A stretch of DNA of 40,517 nt, from NCBI GenBank assembly GCA_905198295.1, contig CAJKBW010000016.1:1-40517 (forward strand), given 5' to 3'. This stretch comes from an uncultured Oscillospiraceae bacterium. GTDB lineage: Bacteria > Bacillota > Clostridia > Oscillospirales > Acutalibacteraceae. The position numbers and the translations under genes were made by a program. Every line of letters starts with the position of its first letter. Position 1 is the first letter of the stretch. Shown piece by piece: positions 7,211 to 15,245 of the stretch. The notes under the pieces are model-generated. The model ran no database searches. It worked only from the letters and a program-made list of their open reading frames with translations, and was not told the DNA's origin.

Positions 7211-8365
7211 CACCACGGCGCCGTACTGGGCGGCGATATCATCAATCAGCGTGCGTTCGATGCCGCCGAGCGAATCCACCAGCAGCCGGCCCGGATACCG
7301 CAGCAGCGCTTCATCGAGAAGCAATGCCCGGTCGGTGGTTATCACAATCGGCAGGCGGCACACCTGCGACGCCTCGAGCAGCCGGGGAATATCCTCCGGT
7401 ACGGCCAGCTCCACCCGCACCGCATTATAATCTTCCTCCGCTTCAATCAGCGCATCCTCAAGGCTGCTGTCGCAGACAAGCGGTTCGCTGCAGGAAATAT
7501 CCTCTCCCAGAAAAAACGCCTCACGCTCCCCTGCCGCCGCATCGGTATCGATCTCCGGCGCGGCCACAATGGCGTGTTCATCCGCCAGCCGGCACAGTGC
7601 CTCCAACGTCTGAGCGGACACCACTGCCCCGCCGACGATCGCCGTACCCGCATCCAGCAGGGCATGCATCCGCTCCAGATACGCCTCCTGCGTTTCCTCC
7701 GGCGCAACGGAGGACAGCACCGCCAGCGGCACGGCCGCATAGTCGAGCGCCTCCTCGATCCATTCCGCCGCCTCTCCAGCCGGTGCATCGGTCTCGATCC
7801 CGACCGCCGCAGCGCCGAGTGCCTGCAGCGTAATTACCGCCGGCAGCAGCCGTGCCCCGGTTGCCGTTTCCCCCTGATCGTCCACCCGCAGGGTGACGAT
7901 CACCGGCAGCCGGGTTTCCCGTGCGGCCAGCAGCGCCGCACGCGCCTCGTTGAGGCTGGTCATCCCCTCGCACAGCAGCATGTCACAGCCGGCGTCCCGC
8001 AGGGCTTTGGCCTGCTCAGCGTACACCGCAATCAGCGCGGTTACCGGCGTATCCCCATATGGCTCCGCCCGCAGGCCGGTCGGCCCGAGGCAGCCGGCGG
8101 TCAGGCCGCTTTCCGCCGCCTGCCTGACCACCGCCGTCAGCTGTGCATTGATTGCCTGCACTTCGCCGCCGAGCCCGTCCTTCTCCAAAAGGATTCGGTT
8201 GGCCCCCGCCGTAGGCACCCGCACGATACCGCAGCCGGCTGCGGCATACAGCCGCACCTCATCGGCCAGACGGGCCGGGTCGCGGCGGTAAGCCGTCATC
8301 CCCTCAGCAGATGCCGGTTTCGCGCTTCCGCCCACAACCAGCGGCAGCTTCCACGGCAGTTTCAT
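7205..8365 (-). CDS. MetH-like protein with degenerate zinc site, truncated
   Basis: The first 260 or so residues align by eye with the homocysteine S-methyltransferase domain of MetH: YAAAGCGIVRVPTAGANR, then AGCLGPTG, LRDAGCDMLLCEGMTSLNEA and LGAAAVGIETDAP. The zinc ligands are absent. The usual GiNC reads GIETD, and the usual GGCCGTTPEH reads GGAVVSAQTLEAL. The last part (PIVITTDRALLLDEALLRYP...AQYGAVVF) resembles the start of the pterin-binding domain but stops in mid-domain. It has about 386 residues from ATG 8365; an in-frame ATG at 8377 abuts the ribosome binding site AAAGGA and is less likely. It follows argS by about 58 bases. Ordinary methionine synthase activity is unlikely. It could be a pseudoenzyme or a decaying gene. 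Confidence 0.75.
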   Translation of the reverse strand: MKLPWKLPLVVGGSAKPASAEGMTAYRRDPARLADEVRLYAAAGCGIVRVPTAGANRILLEKDGLGGEVQAINAQLTAVVRQAAESGLTAGCLGPTGLRAEPYGDTPVTALIAVYAEQAKALRDAGCDMLLCEGMTSLNEARAALLAARETRLPVIVTLRVDDQGETATGARLLPAVITLQALGAAAVGIETDAPAGEAAEWIEEALDYAAVPLAVLSSVAPEETQEAYLERMHALLDAGTAIVGGAVVSAQTLEALCRLADEHAIVAAPEIDTDAAAGEREAFFLGEDISCSEPLVCDSSLEDALIEAEEDYNAVRVELAVPEDIPRLLEASQVCRLPIVITTDRALLLDEALLRYPGRLLVDSLGGIERTLIDDIAAQYGAVVF

Positions 8366-8422
8366 GGTGGTGACCATTCCTTTCCCTGTGAAATAACCGT
8401 CTCCGGGCAGCGAACAGCCCCC

Positions 8423-10114
8423 TTACATCGTCTCCGGCGCCGCAATTTTCAGCATGGACAACGCATTGCGCAGGGTGGTACGAGTCGCCTCACACAGCGC
8501 CAGACGCGCCTGCATGAGCGGCTCCTCCTCGCCCTTGACCCGGCAGGAATTATAAAATTTATGGAACAGCCCAGCGAGATCCATGCAGTACCGGGTGATG
8601 CGTGCCGGGTCGTAGTCCCGCGCCGCCTCAATGATCTCGCCGGTATACGCGGCAATATGCCGGATAAGCTCCTTTTCCGCCGGCTCGGTCAGCCGGGCGA
8701 GCTCCTGTGCCGTACAGGCGCGCGGCGTCACACCGTCAGCCTGCAGATTCTTGAAAATGGAACAGATACGCGCGTGCGCGTACTGCACATAATACACCGG
8801 GTTGGAGGAGGACTGTTCCACCGCCAGGCCCAGGTCGAAATCCATCTGCGATCCCGCCTCACGCAGGTTGAAGAAGAAGCGGGCCGCGTCCACCGGCACC
8901 TCGTCGAGCAGGTCGGCGAGCTGAATAGCCTTGCCGGAACGCTTGGACATGCGCACCACCTCGCCATTCTGCATCAGGCGCACCAGCTGCAGCAGCACGA
9001 CATGCAGCCGGCTGCCGTCGAGGCCGACTGCATCCATCGCCCCCTTCATGCGGGCGACGTGGCCGTGGTGATCCGCCCCCCACACGTCGATACAGGTATC
9101 GAAGCCGCGCGCAAACTTGTTGCGGTGATAGGCGATGTCCGCCGCGAAATAGGTCGGATTGCCGTTGGCCCGCACCAGCACCTCGTCCTTTTCGCCGCCG
9201 TGCTCGCTCGCTTTATACCACAGCGCGCCGTCCTTTTCGTAGGTCATGCCCTTTTCGGTGAGCAGATCGATGGTGGCCTTGAGCTCGCCGTCGTTATGCA
9301 GCACCGATTCCCGGAACCATTCATCATAAACGATGCGGTATTTTTCGAGATCGCGGTGCATTTTTTCAATATTCAGCGGCAGCGCATACTGCACCAGCGC
9401 CGCCCGGCGCTCCGCTTCCGGCGCGTCAAGATATTTATCACCGTAAATCGCCGCAAAATTCTCCGCGTGCTCCCGGATATCGTCGCCATGATAGGCGTCC
9501 TCCGGCAGCTCCACCGCATCCTCGCCGCGGAAATGCTGCTGGTAGCGCACGTCCAGCGACAGGCCGAACTTTTCAATCTGGTTGCCGGCATCGTTGACAT
9601 AAAACTCCCGCCACACATCGTAGCCCGCCGCATCCAGCACCGACGCCAGGCAATCGCCCAGCGCGCCGCCGCGCGCGTTGCCCATGTGCATCGGTCCGGT
9701 GGGATTTGCCGACACGAATTCCACCATCACCTTTTTGCCGCCGCCGAAATCCGAACGCCCGTACTGCGCGCCCGCCTCCAGCACCTCCGCAACCACCGCC
9801 GCATAGAACGACGGCGACAGGAAGAAGTTGAGAAAACCGGGGCCGGCCACCTCCGCCCGTTCGAGATAGGTGCCCGTGAGCGACAGATGTGCGAGGATAG
9901 CCTCCGCAATCTGACGCGGCGCCCGATGAAGCGCCCGGGCTGATACCATCGCCACATTTGCGGCGAGGTCCCCATGTGCACGGTCGGCCGGCACCTCGAT
10001 CCCGAATGCCGGAATCGGCTCCGCCGGCAGCTCACCCGCCGCCACCGCCTGTCCAAGCGCATCGAGCACCGCCTGCCGCAGTTGATTTTCCGCCGTTTTG
10101 ACCGCCTTTGCCAT
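8423..10114 (-). CDS. argS: Arginyl-tRNA synthetase
   Basis: This class I aminoacyl-tRNA synthetase charges tRNA-Arg and is cytoplasmic and essential. The 563-residue protein has the N-terminal Add-1 domain (about 1-110), the HIGH-type signature as HMGN (143-146, in SANPTGPMHMGNARG), the KMSKS-type loop as MSKRSG (about residue 387), and the C-terminal DALR anticodon-binding domain ending in LRNALSMLKIAAPETM. The start at 10114 is supported by GGGAAAGG about 12 bases upstream. It is preceded on the same strand by the DUF1934 gene (59 bases) and murI, and followed by the MetH-like gene, so a four-gene transcript is likely. Confidence 0.97.
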   Translation of the reverse strand: MAKAVKTAENQLRQAVLDALGQAVAAGELPAEPIPAFGIEVPADRAHGDLAANVAMVSARALHRAPRQIAEAILAHLSLTGTYLERAEVAGPGFLNFFLSPSFYAAVVAEVLEAGAQYGRSDFGGGKKVMVEFVSANPTGPMHMGNARGGALGDCLASVLDAAGYDVWREFYVNDAGNQIEKFGLSLDVRYQQHFRGEDAVELPEDAYHGDDIREHAENFAAIYGDKYLDAPEAERRAALVQYALPLNIEKMHRDLEKYRIVYDEWFRESVLHNDGELKATIDLLTEKGMTYEKDGALWYKASEHGGEKDEVLVRANGNPTYFAADIAYHRNKFARGFDTCIDVWGADHHGHVARMKGAMDAVGLDGSRLHVVLLQLVRLMQNGEVVRMSKRSGKAIQLADLLDEVPVDAARFFFNLREAGSQMDFDLGLAVEQSSSNPVYYVQYAHARICSIFKNLQADGVTPRACTAQELARLTEPAEKELIRHIAAYTGEIIEAARDYDPARITRYCMDLAGLFHKFYNSCRVKGEEEPLMQARLALCEATRTTLRNALSMLKIAAPETM

Positions 10115-10172
10115 AACCGTCTCAAACCTTTCCCGCCATATTCTGGCTTTTCCCTATTCTTTGTTTCCAAAA

Positions 10173-10592
10173 CTACTGCTTGATTTCCCGCACCGAAACC
10201 CGCAGCTCGTGTGCTGCGGCCAGCCCGGCGTTAAAATCCAGCGTATACCGCAGCGCCAGTTCTCCGCCGGTTTCGGCCAGATGGTTGTTCATCTCCTGCG
10301 TATACACGCCCATCATCAGCTTACCGTAACCGGTGTCGTACTCGCACATATGCCGCTTGCCGGCTTCCAGCACCAGCAGCGCATTCATCGCGCCGGTGCG
10401 CTCCATCGTTACCCCATCATCCCGGATATGCAGTGCGGTGCGCACCCCGGCCATGCCGGTCGCCTCGCTCTCTTCATAAGTCAGCAGGTAGCCGTCCTGC
10501 TCCCGCTCCAGCGTCCCGCCGGTGGATAGCTCCGCGACATTGCTTTCCCCGTCCACCCGCTGTATGCCGGTGATCGATATCCAGACATCCAC
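10173..10592 (-). CDS. DUF1934 calycin-like protein (YwiB-type)
   Basis: A 139-residue protein resembling the DUF1934/YwiB family of small beta-barrel proteins, which Firmicutes often encode next to argS. Supporting features are the opening strand DVWISITGIQRVDGES, the central GGTLEREQDGYLLTYEESEA, and the final strands with GELALRYTLDFNAG and AAHELRVSVREIKQ. The start is taken as GTG 10592, with GGGAG about nine bases upstream. The longer frame to 10730 would run into murI and has no family match. Function is unknown. It lies 49 bases after murI and is probably cotranscribed with it. Confidence 0.8.
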   Translation of the reverse strand: MDVWISITGIQRVDGESNVAELSTGGTLEREQDGYLLTYEESEATGMAGVRTALHIRDDGVTMERTGAMNALLVLEAGKRHMCEYDTGYGKLMMGVYTQEMNNHLAETGGELALRYTLDFNAGLAAAHELRVSVREIKQ

Positions 10593-10641
10593 TGCCTTCC
10601 ACTCCCGTCCGGCCCGTGCCGGTATGTATTCCCGCCGCGCC

Positions 10642-11466
10642 TCAGTTCCCGGCGTCCAGCGCATCGATATTGACCATATGGAGGTCGCTCTCCACCGGAT
10701 GGCCAAGGAACATCGCCGCCATCCGCGCAAAATCCTCCTGACGGTCGCTGATGTAAAAGTGGCAGCAGCCCTGCCGCTGCGCTGTATTCAGCGCATCCCT
10801 TTCGCCGAGCAGCTGCACACAGCGCAGCGCAGCCTCGCGGCCGGAATCAATCAGCGTAACCTCTTCGCCGAGGATATCGGACAAAATCGGCGTCAGCAGC
10901 GGAAAATGGGTGCAGCCGAGAATCAGCGTATCGATCCGCTGCTCACGCAGCGGCTGCAGATACCGCTCCGCCATTCCCCGCGCCACCGGATCTTCCCGGT
11001 CGATCCAGCCGTTTTCCACCAACGGGACAAACAGCGGACAGGCCTGCATGATCACCTGCACATCCTGCCGCAGGTCAGTAATACACCGCTGAAAAGCACC
11101 GGAACGCACTGTTGCGCTCGTACCAATAACCCCGATGCGCCCGCTGTGGGTCGCCTCCACCGCCGCCTTCGCGGCCGGCTCCACGACGCCGAATGCCGGC
11201 ACCGGCATTTCTTCCAGAATATCCGCCGCCGCCGAGCTGACCGTGCCACAGGCAGCGATCAGCAGTTTGACGTCGTTTTCCAGCAGAAAGCGGCAGTCCT
11301 GACGTGCATAGCGGGCGATGGTTTCCCGGCTGCGGTTGCCGTACGGCACCCGGCCGGTGTCTCCGAAATACACAATATCCTCCCCCGGCAGCAGCCGCAG
11401 CAGCTGCCGCACCGCCGTCAGTCCGCCGAGACCGGAGTCAAAAATGCCTATGGGCCGATTATCCAA
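10642..11466 (-). CDS. murI: Glutamate racemase
   Basis: MurI converts L-glutamate to D-glutamate for peptidoglycan synthesis. The 274-residue protein has the glycine-rich start IGIFDSGLGGLT with catalytic-site D10/S11, the first catalytic cysteine C73 in AACGTVSS, and the second, C185, in LGCTHFP with H187. It also contains YFGDTGRVPYG. The asparagine usual after the first cysteine (ACNT) is glycine here. The start codon is TTG at 11466, preceded by GAGAGG. A promoter with TTGCGC and TATTAT at 17-base spacing lies about 100 bases upstream. It heads the murI-DUF1934-argS-MetH-like run. Confidence 0.95.
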   Translation of the reverse strand: MDNRPIGIFDSGLGGLTAVRQLLRLLPGEDIVYFGDTGRVPYGNRSRETIARYARQDCRFLLENDVKLLIAACGTVSSAAADILEEMPVPAFGVVEPAAKAAVEATHSGRIGVIGTSATVRSGAFQRCITDLRQDVQVIMQACPLFVPLVENGWIDREDPVARGMAERYLQPLREQRIDTLILGCTHFPLLTPILSDILGEEVTLIDSGREAALRCVQLLGERDALNTAQRQGCCHFYISDRQEDFARMAAMFLGHPVESDLHMVNIDALDAGN

Positions 11467-11564
11467 ATGGATCCGTTCCTCTCCGTGGAGTAAACTCCTT
11501 ATTACCTTTAAAATAAGGCCAAACGGCTTTCCCCGTAATATAAAATATGTTGCTTTAGTTGTTT

Positions 11565-11593
11565 ATAATACCATAACCCGCCGCCCAGCGCAA
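11565..11593 (-). promoter_or_regulatory. Promoter of the murI-argS transcript
   Basis: On the minus strand TTGCGC (11593-11588) and TATTAT (11570-11565) are separated by 17 bases. The predicted start lies about 95 bases before the murI TTG codon, and the leader in between is AT-rich. Confidence 0.6.
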
Positions 11594-11653
11594 TACCTCC
11601 TTTTCCTGCTCTCCGGGAACATTCGCTTGTACCGATGCTTTTTTCAAAAAACG

Positions 11654-11683
11654 CTTGACCGCTTGACCGCTGTGTGGTATAGT
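11654..11683 (+). promoter_or_regulatory. Promoter of the rpmG-secE-nusG block
   Basis: TTGACC (11654-11659) and TATAGT (11678-11683) are spaced by 18 bases. A second TTGACC at 11663-11668 is too close to this -10 to serve it. The leader to rpmG is about 150 bases and contains a GC-rich hairpin around CGGAG/CTCCG (11769-11795). Confidence 0.7.
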
Positions 11684-11840
11684 ATTATCACCTCAAATTA
11701 GGGGGTTTATTTTTTGCTGCAATTTTTGCGGCGGAAATGGCAGAATCCCCCTGATCGAGGGAGGCTGACGGAGCGCAGAAGCGGGAACTCCGCCGAGTGC
11801 TGTCCGTCCACAATAATTCCGACTATCGGGAGGTGCCGTT

Positions 11841-11990
11841 ATGAGAGTCAAAATCACCCTGGCCTGCACCGAGTGCAAGCAGCGCAACTACAACACCATG
11901 AAGAACAAGAAGAACGATCCGGACCGGCTGGAAATGAACAAGTACTGCCGCTTCTGCCGCAAGCACACCGTTCATCGGGAGACCAAATAA
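11841..11990 (+). CDS. rpmG: 50S ribosomal protein L33
   Basis: A 49-residue large-subunit ribosomal protein beginning MRVKITLACTECKQRNY. The zinc-ribbon cysteine pairs are present (C9/C12 and C36/C39), so this is the zinc-binding C+ form. The end HTVHRETK is typical. GGGAGG lies seven bases upstream of ATG 11841. It is the first gene of the rpmG-secE-nusG block, a standard order in Firmicutes, and supports the secE call 39 bases downstream. Confidence 0.97.
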   Translation: MRVKITLACTECKQRNYNTMKNKKNDPDRLEMNKYCRFCRKHTVHRETK

Positions 11991-12029
11991 GGAAAACCAT
12001 GTTTTCCTCACGACAAAGGAGGGTTCGCA

Positions 12030-12338
12030 GTGGCTGACGAAAAGCTGACGGAAATCGAAGAGGTTTCCGACGACAAGCCGTCGAAGGACGCGAAAGCGGA
12101 TAAGGCGGACAAATCCGGCAAGTCAGACAAGAAAAAAGGACCCGGCTTGGGCAAGCGGATGGTCAAATTCTTCCGGGACACCAAGGGAGAATTCAAAAAG
12201 ATCATATGGCCGACTTTCCCGGCCGTGGTGCGCAATACCGGCGTGACGCTGGCAATGTGCATTATCCTCGGCGTGCTCATCGCTCTGGTTGACACCGGCC
12301 TCAGTGCCCTCGTCGACCTGATGCTGCAGCTGAAGTAA
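12030..12338 (+). CDS. secE: Preprotein translocase subunit SecE
   Basis: SecE is the small clamp-like subunit of the SecYEG channel in the cytoplasmic membrane. The 102-residue product has a charged, lysine/aspartate-rich N-terminal extension (residues 1-38), the conserved amphipathic helix FFRDTKGEFKKIIWPT (about 48-63), and a single membrane segment (about 70-92). The start codon is GTG 12030, with AGGAGGG about seven bases upstream. The extension is longer than in minimal Bacillus SecE but ordinary for the class. It sits between rpmG and nusG, as expected. Confidence 0.96.
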   Translation: MADEKLTEIEEVSDDKPSKDAKADKADKSGKSDKKKGPGLGKRMVKFFRDTKGEFKKIIWPTFPAVVRNTGVTLAMCIILGVLIALVDTGLSALVDLMLQLK

Positions 12339-12422
12339 TCCGCGGGCGCAGCTCCCCTGCGGGAGTGTCCGCGCTGCCGGTGCTCTTCAAGAGGGCCGGC
12401 GCGACGCGAAGGAGGATGGGCT

Positions 12423-12944
12423 ATGGCCGATGAGGCAAAATGGTATGTGGTGCATACCTATTCCGGCTATGAAAACAAGGTAGCCACCAATCTCGAAAAG
12501 ATCGTGGAAAACCGGAAGCTCCAGGACTGGATTCATGAAATCCGGGTGCCGACCGAAACGGTTGTCGAGGTCAAGGACAACAAAAAACGTGAAGTCGAGC
12601 GCAAGATTTTTCCCGGCTATGTGCTGGTGAAAATGGTGATGACCGACGACTCGTGGTACGTCGTGCGCAACACCCGCGGCTGTACCGGATTTGTCGGTCC
12701 AAACGGCAAGCCGATTCCCCTGACGGAGGAAGAGGTCGCCGCCCTGGGTGTGGAGAAACGGGAGATCGAGGTTAATTATGCGGTGGGTGACACCGTGCGC
12801 ATCATTGACGGACCGCTCGAGAACTTCACCGGTATTGTCGACGAACTGGATCGGGAGAAAAACAAAGTGCGCGTGACCATTTCGATGTTCGGCCGCGAAA
12901 CGCCGGTTGAACTCGAGCTGGATCAGGCGGAACTCATGGAGTAA
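12423..12944 (+). CDS. nusG: Transcription termination/antitermination protein NusG
   Basis: NusG binds RNA polymerase and modulates pausing, termination and coupling to ribosomes. The 173-residue protein has the NGN domain (KWYVVHTYSGYENKVATNL near the start, FPGYVLVKMVMTDDSWYVVR in the middle, then TGFVG) and a C-terminal KOW domain (VGDTVRIIDGPLENFTGIVDE, about 120-140). The length is that of the normal family. AAGGAGG lies seven bases before ATG 12423. It is 84 bases after secE and upstream of rplK. Confidence 0.98.
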   Translation: MADEAKWYVVHTYSGYENKVATNLEKIVENRKLQDWIHEIRVPTETVVEVKDNKKREVERKIFPGYVLVKMVMTDDSWYVVRNTRGCTGFVGPNGKPIPLTEEEVAALGVEKREIEVNYAVGDTVRIIDGPLENFTGIVDELDREKNKVRVTISMFGRETPVELELDQAELME

Positions 12945-13145
12945 GGGATACGTATCCCCTGCGATCAAGCGGTATAAGCGCCGGATGCCGGCGGGGCTGT
13001 CTGCCGGTCCCGTAAGCAAAACGCTGGCGAAACGCCTGCGCACCCGCGCGCTTTTCCTGTGCGCCGGACACTCTTCCGGCTGTGGGAGGGGCTGCCTCTG
13101 GTGCAGCTCCGCCATTGACCACAATTTTTGGAGGTGCAAGTTAAA
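12945..13145 (+). promoter_or_regulatory. Structured nusG-rplK spacer (probable leader)
   Basis: About 200 bases without a convincing gene. It begins immediately after the nusG stop with the 14-base perfect palindrome GGGATACGTATCCC (12945-12958) and continues with GC-rich hairpins such as CGCCGG-ATG-CCGGCG (about 12979-12993). It ends with the rplK ribosome binding site GGAGGT. No terminator T-run and no clear promoter is visible. It may be an mRNA leader involved in ribosomal protein feedback, but I see no known motif. Confidence 0.35.
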
Positions 13146-13571
13146 ATGGCTCAGAAAGTAACCGGTTACATTAAACTGCAGATTCCGGCTGGCAAGGCCA
13201 CGCCGGCGCCCCCTGTTGGTCCGGCTCTCGGTCAGCACGGCGTAAACATCATGGCTTTCACCAAGGAGTTCAACGAACGCACGAAGAATGATGTCGGGCT
13301 GATTATCCCGGTCATCATCACGGTGTATGCCGACCGTTCGTTCACCTTTGTGACCAAGACCCCCCCTGCGGCGGTCCTGATCAAGAAGGCCTGCGGCATC
13401 GACAAGGCTTCGGGTGTGCCGAACAAGAATAAGGTCGCGAAGATCACGAAGGATCAGGTGCGCAAGATTGCGGAGACCAAGATGCCCGACCTGAACGCTT
13501 CGAGCGTGGAGAGCGCGATGAGCATGGTCGCCGGCACCGCTCGCAGCATGGGCATCGAAGTCGTCGACTGA
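13146..13571 (+). CDS. rplK: 50S ribosomal protein L11
   Basis: L11 forms the base of the ribosomal stalk at the GTPase centre together with 23S rRNA. The 141-residue protein starts at ATG 13146 (MAQKVTGYIKLQIPAG), with GGAGGT about ten bases upstream. An in-frame ATG at 13128 precedes that site and is rejected. The N-terminal domain carries PPVGPALGQHGVNIMAF and the C-terminal domain carries KIAETKMPDLNA and GTARSMGIEV. It lies in the canonical nusG-rplK-rplA order. Confidence 0.98.
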   Translation: MAQKVTGYIKLQIPAGKATPAPPVGPALGQHGVNIMAFTKEFNERTKNDVGLIIPVIITVYADRSFTFVTKTPPAAVLIKKACGIDKASGVPNKNKVAKITKDQVRKIAETKMPDLNASSVESAMSMVAGTARSMGIEVVD

Positions 13572-13683
13572 CCCGTTCCGGGTGGGAGGAAAACCCCAAG
13601 GCATTCCGATTTTACCACTCATACGGTCTTATCCGGCGCGGCAGAACGCCGCCGGACGCCGTATCTACAGGGAGGAAAAACCA

Positions 13684-14376
13684 ATGAAACACGGTAAGAA
13701 ATATGTCGACAGCGCCAAGCTGGTCGACCGCAGCAATCTTTATGAAATCAATCAGGCGATGGATCTCGCCGTGCAGACCGGCAAGGCAAAGTTTGATGAG
13801 ACGGTCGAAGTCCACGTGAAACTCGGCGTCGACAGCCGTCACGCGGACCAGCAGGTGCGCGGCGCGGTTGTGCTGCCGCACGGTACCGGCAAAAAGATCC
13901 GGGTGCTGGTGTTCGCGAAGGCTGACAAGCAGCAGGCTGCCATTGACGCCGGTGCGGAGTTTGTCGGTGCGGAGGATCTGGTTGCGAAGGTGCAGGGCGG
14001 CTGGATGGATTTCGATCTGGTCATCGCCAGCCCCGATATGATGGGTCTGGTTGGCCGCCTCGGTAAGGTGCTCGGCCCGCGCGGCCTGATGCCTAACCCC
14101 AAGGCCGGCACCGTTACCCCGGATGTCGCCAAGGCGGTCACCGATGCGAAAGCCGGTAAGATCGAATATCGTCTCGACAAGACCAACATCATCCACTGCC
14201 CGATCGGCAAGGTTTCCTTCGGCGCTGAGAAGCTGCAGGAAAACTTCGACGCCCTGCTGAGCGCGATTGTCCGTGCGAAGCCGGCCGCGGCGAAGGGCCA
14301 GTATATCCGCTCGTGCACTGTGGCGGCCACGATGGGCCCGGGTATCAAGATCAATCCCGCGAAAATCGGCGGTTGA
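13684..14376 (+). CDS. rplA: 50S ribosomal protein L1
   Basis: L1 forms the mobile L1 stalk near the E site. The 230-residue product begins MKHGKKYVDSAKLVD, with GGGAGG upstream of ATG 13684. It contains the signature block LGKVLGPRGLMPNPKAGTV, and ends GPGIKINPAKIGG, typical of the family. An upstream in-frame start at 13582 is rejected because it has no homologous sequence. It is 112 bases downstream of rplK and is followed by a new promoter for rplJ-rplL. Confidence 0.98.
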   Translation: MKHGKKYVDSAKLVDRSNLYEINQAMDLAVQTGKAKFDETVEVHVKLGVDSRHADQQVRGAVVLPHGTGKKIRVLVFAKADKQQAAIDAGAEFVGAEDLVAKVQGGWMDFDLVIASPDMMGLVGRLGKVLGPRGLMPNPKAGTVTPDVAKAVTDAKAGKIEYRLDKTNIIHCPIGKVSFGAEKLQENFDALLSAIVRAKPAAAKGQYIRSCTVAATMGPGIKINPAKIGG

Positions 14377-14389
14377 TTCCAAATTAAGG

Positions 14390-14418
14390 TTGACAACCGC
14401 ATTGCGGTGTGGTAAACT
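14390..14418 (+). promoter_or_regulatory. Promoter of rplJ-rplL
   Basis: TTGACA (14390-14395) and TAAACT (14413-14418) are spaced by 17 bases, close to consensus. It lies just after the rplA stop and drives the L10 leader and rplJ-rplL. Confidence 0.85.
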
Positions 14419-14427
14419 ATAAAACGC

Positions 14428-14583
14428 TGTTCTTCCACAGACAGCAGGTATCCGTCTTTTGGGCGGTGGAAATCCTGCCGAGGATGAGCGCTGATACGAA
14501 ATGCCCCGCTGCCCGCATGGGCTGCGCGTCGCTTTTGGTTACAGCACCCTTCCTGTGGAAACACCGGAAGGGTTTTTCTTTTG
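14428..14583 (+). promoter_or_regulatory. Ribosomal protein L10 leader with attenuator
   Basis: The leader contains the hallmarks of the Firmicute L10 leader: CCACAGACAGCAGG near 14434, the pairing CCTGCCGAGGA near 14474, a long branched GC helix, and finally an intrinsic terminator (stem ACCCTTCC 14546-14553 with GGAAGGGT 14566-14573, then TTTTTCTTTT). In this known family, excess L10(L12)4 binds the leader and shifts folding towards the terminator, lowering rplJ-rplL expression. An upstream strand (about 14551-14559, TCCTGTGGA) could pair with CCACAG near 14434 as the alternative fold. Confidence 0.85.
14546..14583 (+). terminator. Attenuator terminator in the L10 leader
   Basis: An eight-base-pair stem, ACCCTTCC/GGAAGGGT, with a 12-base loop is followed by TTTTTCTTTT. 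It ends 59 bases before rplJ and is the regulated terminator of the L10 leader. Confidence 0.85.
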
Positions 14584-14642
14584 TATCGGGATTCCGTGTC
14601 CCGGGGAACGAACAGCCAATAGTTACCGGGAGGTGAATACTT

Positions 14643-15173
14643 TTGGCCAATCAGAATACCATCCAGCAGAAGCAGGCTTATGTCGAAGCGCTCGCAGAAA
14701 AGATGAAGAATTCGGTTGCCGGCGTGGTGGTGAGCTACGAAGGCATTTCGGTGGCGGACGATACGGTTCTGCGCCGCAAGCTGCGTGAAGCCGGTGTGGA
14801 ATACACCGTCGTTAAAAACACCATGCTGCGCCGCGCGTCGGACATTGTGGGACTCAACGAGCTGGACAGCCACCTGAGCGGATCCACTGCTCTCGCTTTG
14901 AGCGCTGCCGACCATGTTGTGGCTGCAAAGATCCTGTGCGAATACGCGGAGAAAAGCGATACCTTCAAGATCAAGGCCGGCTTTGTGGAAGGCAAAATGA
15001 TCGATGAGGCTTCTGTCAAGGAGCTGGCGAAGATGCCCCCGAAGGAGGTTCTCATCGCCAAGGCCCTCGGCGGCCTGAATGCCCCCATCAGCGGTTTTGT
15101 CGGCGTGCTCAACGCCAACCTGCGCGGTCTGGTGGTCGCCCTCAACGCGATCGCCGAAAAGCAGAGCGCCTGA
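14643..15173 (+). CDS. rplJ: 50S ribosomal protein L10
   Basis: L10 anchors the L7/L12 dimers of the ribosomal stalk. The 176-residue protein starts at TTG 14643, chosen because GGGAGGTG lies eight bases upstream and the product then begins MANQNTIQQKQAYVEALAEK. Conserved stretches are VVVSYEGISV, TVVKNTMLRRA and the C-terminal helix LVVALNAIAEKQSA that holds L12. It is the first gene after the L10 leader, so autoregulation is expected. The TTG start is well supported and lowers initiation efficiency. Confidence 0.98.
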   Translation: MANQNTIQQKQAYVEALAEKMKNSVAGVVVSYEGISVADDTVLRRKLREAGVEYTVVKNTMLRRASDIVGLNELDSHLSGSTALALSAADHVVAAKILCEYAEKSDTFKIKAGFVEGKMIDEASVKELAKMPPKEVLIAKALGGLNAPISGFVGVLNANLRGLVVALNAIAEKQSA

Positions 15174-15245
15174 TTACGGCGTTCAAAGCGGCCCGAACAG
15201 GCCGGAAAATCAAAATACTAAAAAACGATATGGAGGATTATTATC

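Noticed and set aside
7574..9943. Long plus-strand open frame (789 codons) opposite argS and the MetH-like gene
   Set aside because: The composition is rich in R, H, Q and G, as expected for antisense of a biased gene, and it runs across two real genes.
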